Shown here piece by piece: positions 63,946-64,000 of a DNA stretch of 64,000 bases. Source of the stretch: Bradyrhizobium neotropicale (GTDB lineage Bacteria > Pseudomonadota > Alphaproteobacteria > Rhizobiales > Xanthobacteraceae). Under the pieces are notes generated by a model. The model was given only the letters and a program-made list of their open reading frames with translations. It searched no databases and had not been told where the DNA came from. The position numbers and the translations under genes are program-made. Location: assembly GCF_001641695.1 (NCBI RefSeq), contig NZ_LSEF01000085.1:202654-266653 (forward strand), written 5' to 3'. The stretch's first letter is position 1, and each line of letters begins with the position of its first letter.

Positions 63946-64000
63946 AACAAGTCCTGAACAAAGACGTCCTGAACAAAAAGCAGGGCCGATCGCATCGCGA

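Overview
The window looks like chromosomal DNA of a Bradyrhizobium-type alphaproteobacterium. Base composition is GC-rich with strongly biased third codon positions. Gene content and local synteny are rhizobial: a GH17-GT2 cyclic beta-glucan synthase, Omp25/31-like porins, and an ssb / DUF2306 / gyrA / kup / coaD / peptidyl-prolyl isomerase / queA order. Most proteins read as Bradyrhizobium-like, but no database search was possible.

Layout. 1-3187: cell-surface glucan synthesis genes. 3497-3572: tRNA-Lys(TTT). 3573-about 9200: a gene-poor, decayed accessory stretch directly 3' of the tRNA. It holds gene fragments, small hypothetical proteins, tiny single-membrane-segment peptides, a ribbon-helix-helix protein and a striking Cys/Gly-repeat exported peptide. 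9275-15000: YdcF-like protein, Nudix hydrolase, AI-2E-type permease and small secreted or zinc-ribbon proteins. 15193-23623: acetoacetate-CoA ligase, a formyltransferase-like protein, RidA, a DMT permease and a caspase-like protein. 23801-26613: BrnA-like antitoxin with cysK, a zinc-ribbon protein and tgt. 26857-31044: patatin lipoprotein, TetR regulator, PepSY protein, and asd behind a threonine-rich leader and terminator. 31162-34363 (minus strand): coaD, two cyclophilins, a TonB-C-like protein and queA. 35017-46521: kup, gyrA, DUF2306, ssb, two porins and uvrA. 46522-48304: a stand-alone reverse transcriptase preceded by two perfect 82-bp structured repeats. 48326-58424: HAD phosphatase, nucleoside hydrolase, beta-propeller/SRPBCC pair, AAA ATPase, DUF1217 protein, acyl-CoA synthetase and others. 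58516-63945: small envelope and hypothetical proteins, two paralogous GNATs, a TPR protein, DUF3597, DUF2189 and a lytic transglycosylase.

Most promising for novelty: (1) the reverse transcriptase with its structured twin repeats and a start codon lying in the loop of a 10-bp hairpin; (2) the threonine-rich attenuator before asd; (3) the Cys/Gly-repeat peptide; (4) two matching 19-bp operators flanking the patatin-TetR pair; (5) a Tgt enzyme in which all four residues aligned to the zinc ligands are replaced. Several intergenic repeat families (REP/MITE-like) sit between convergent genes and in two places overlap stop codons.
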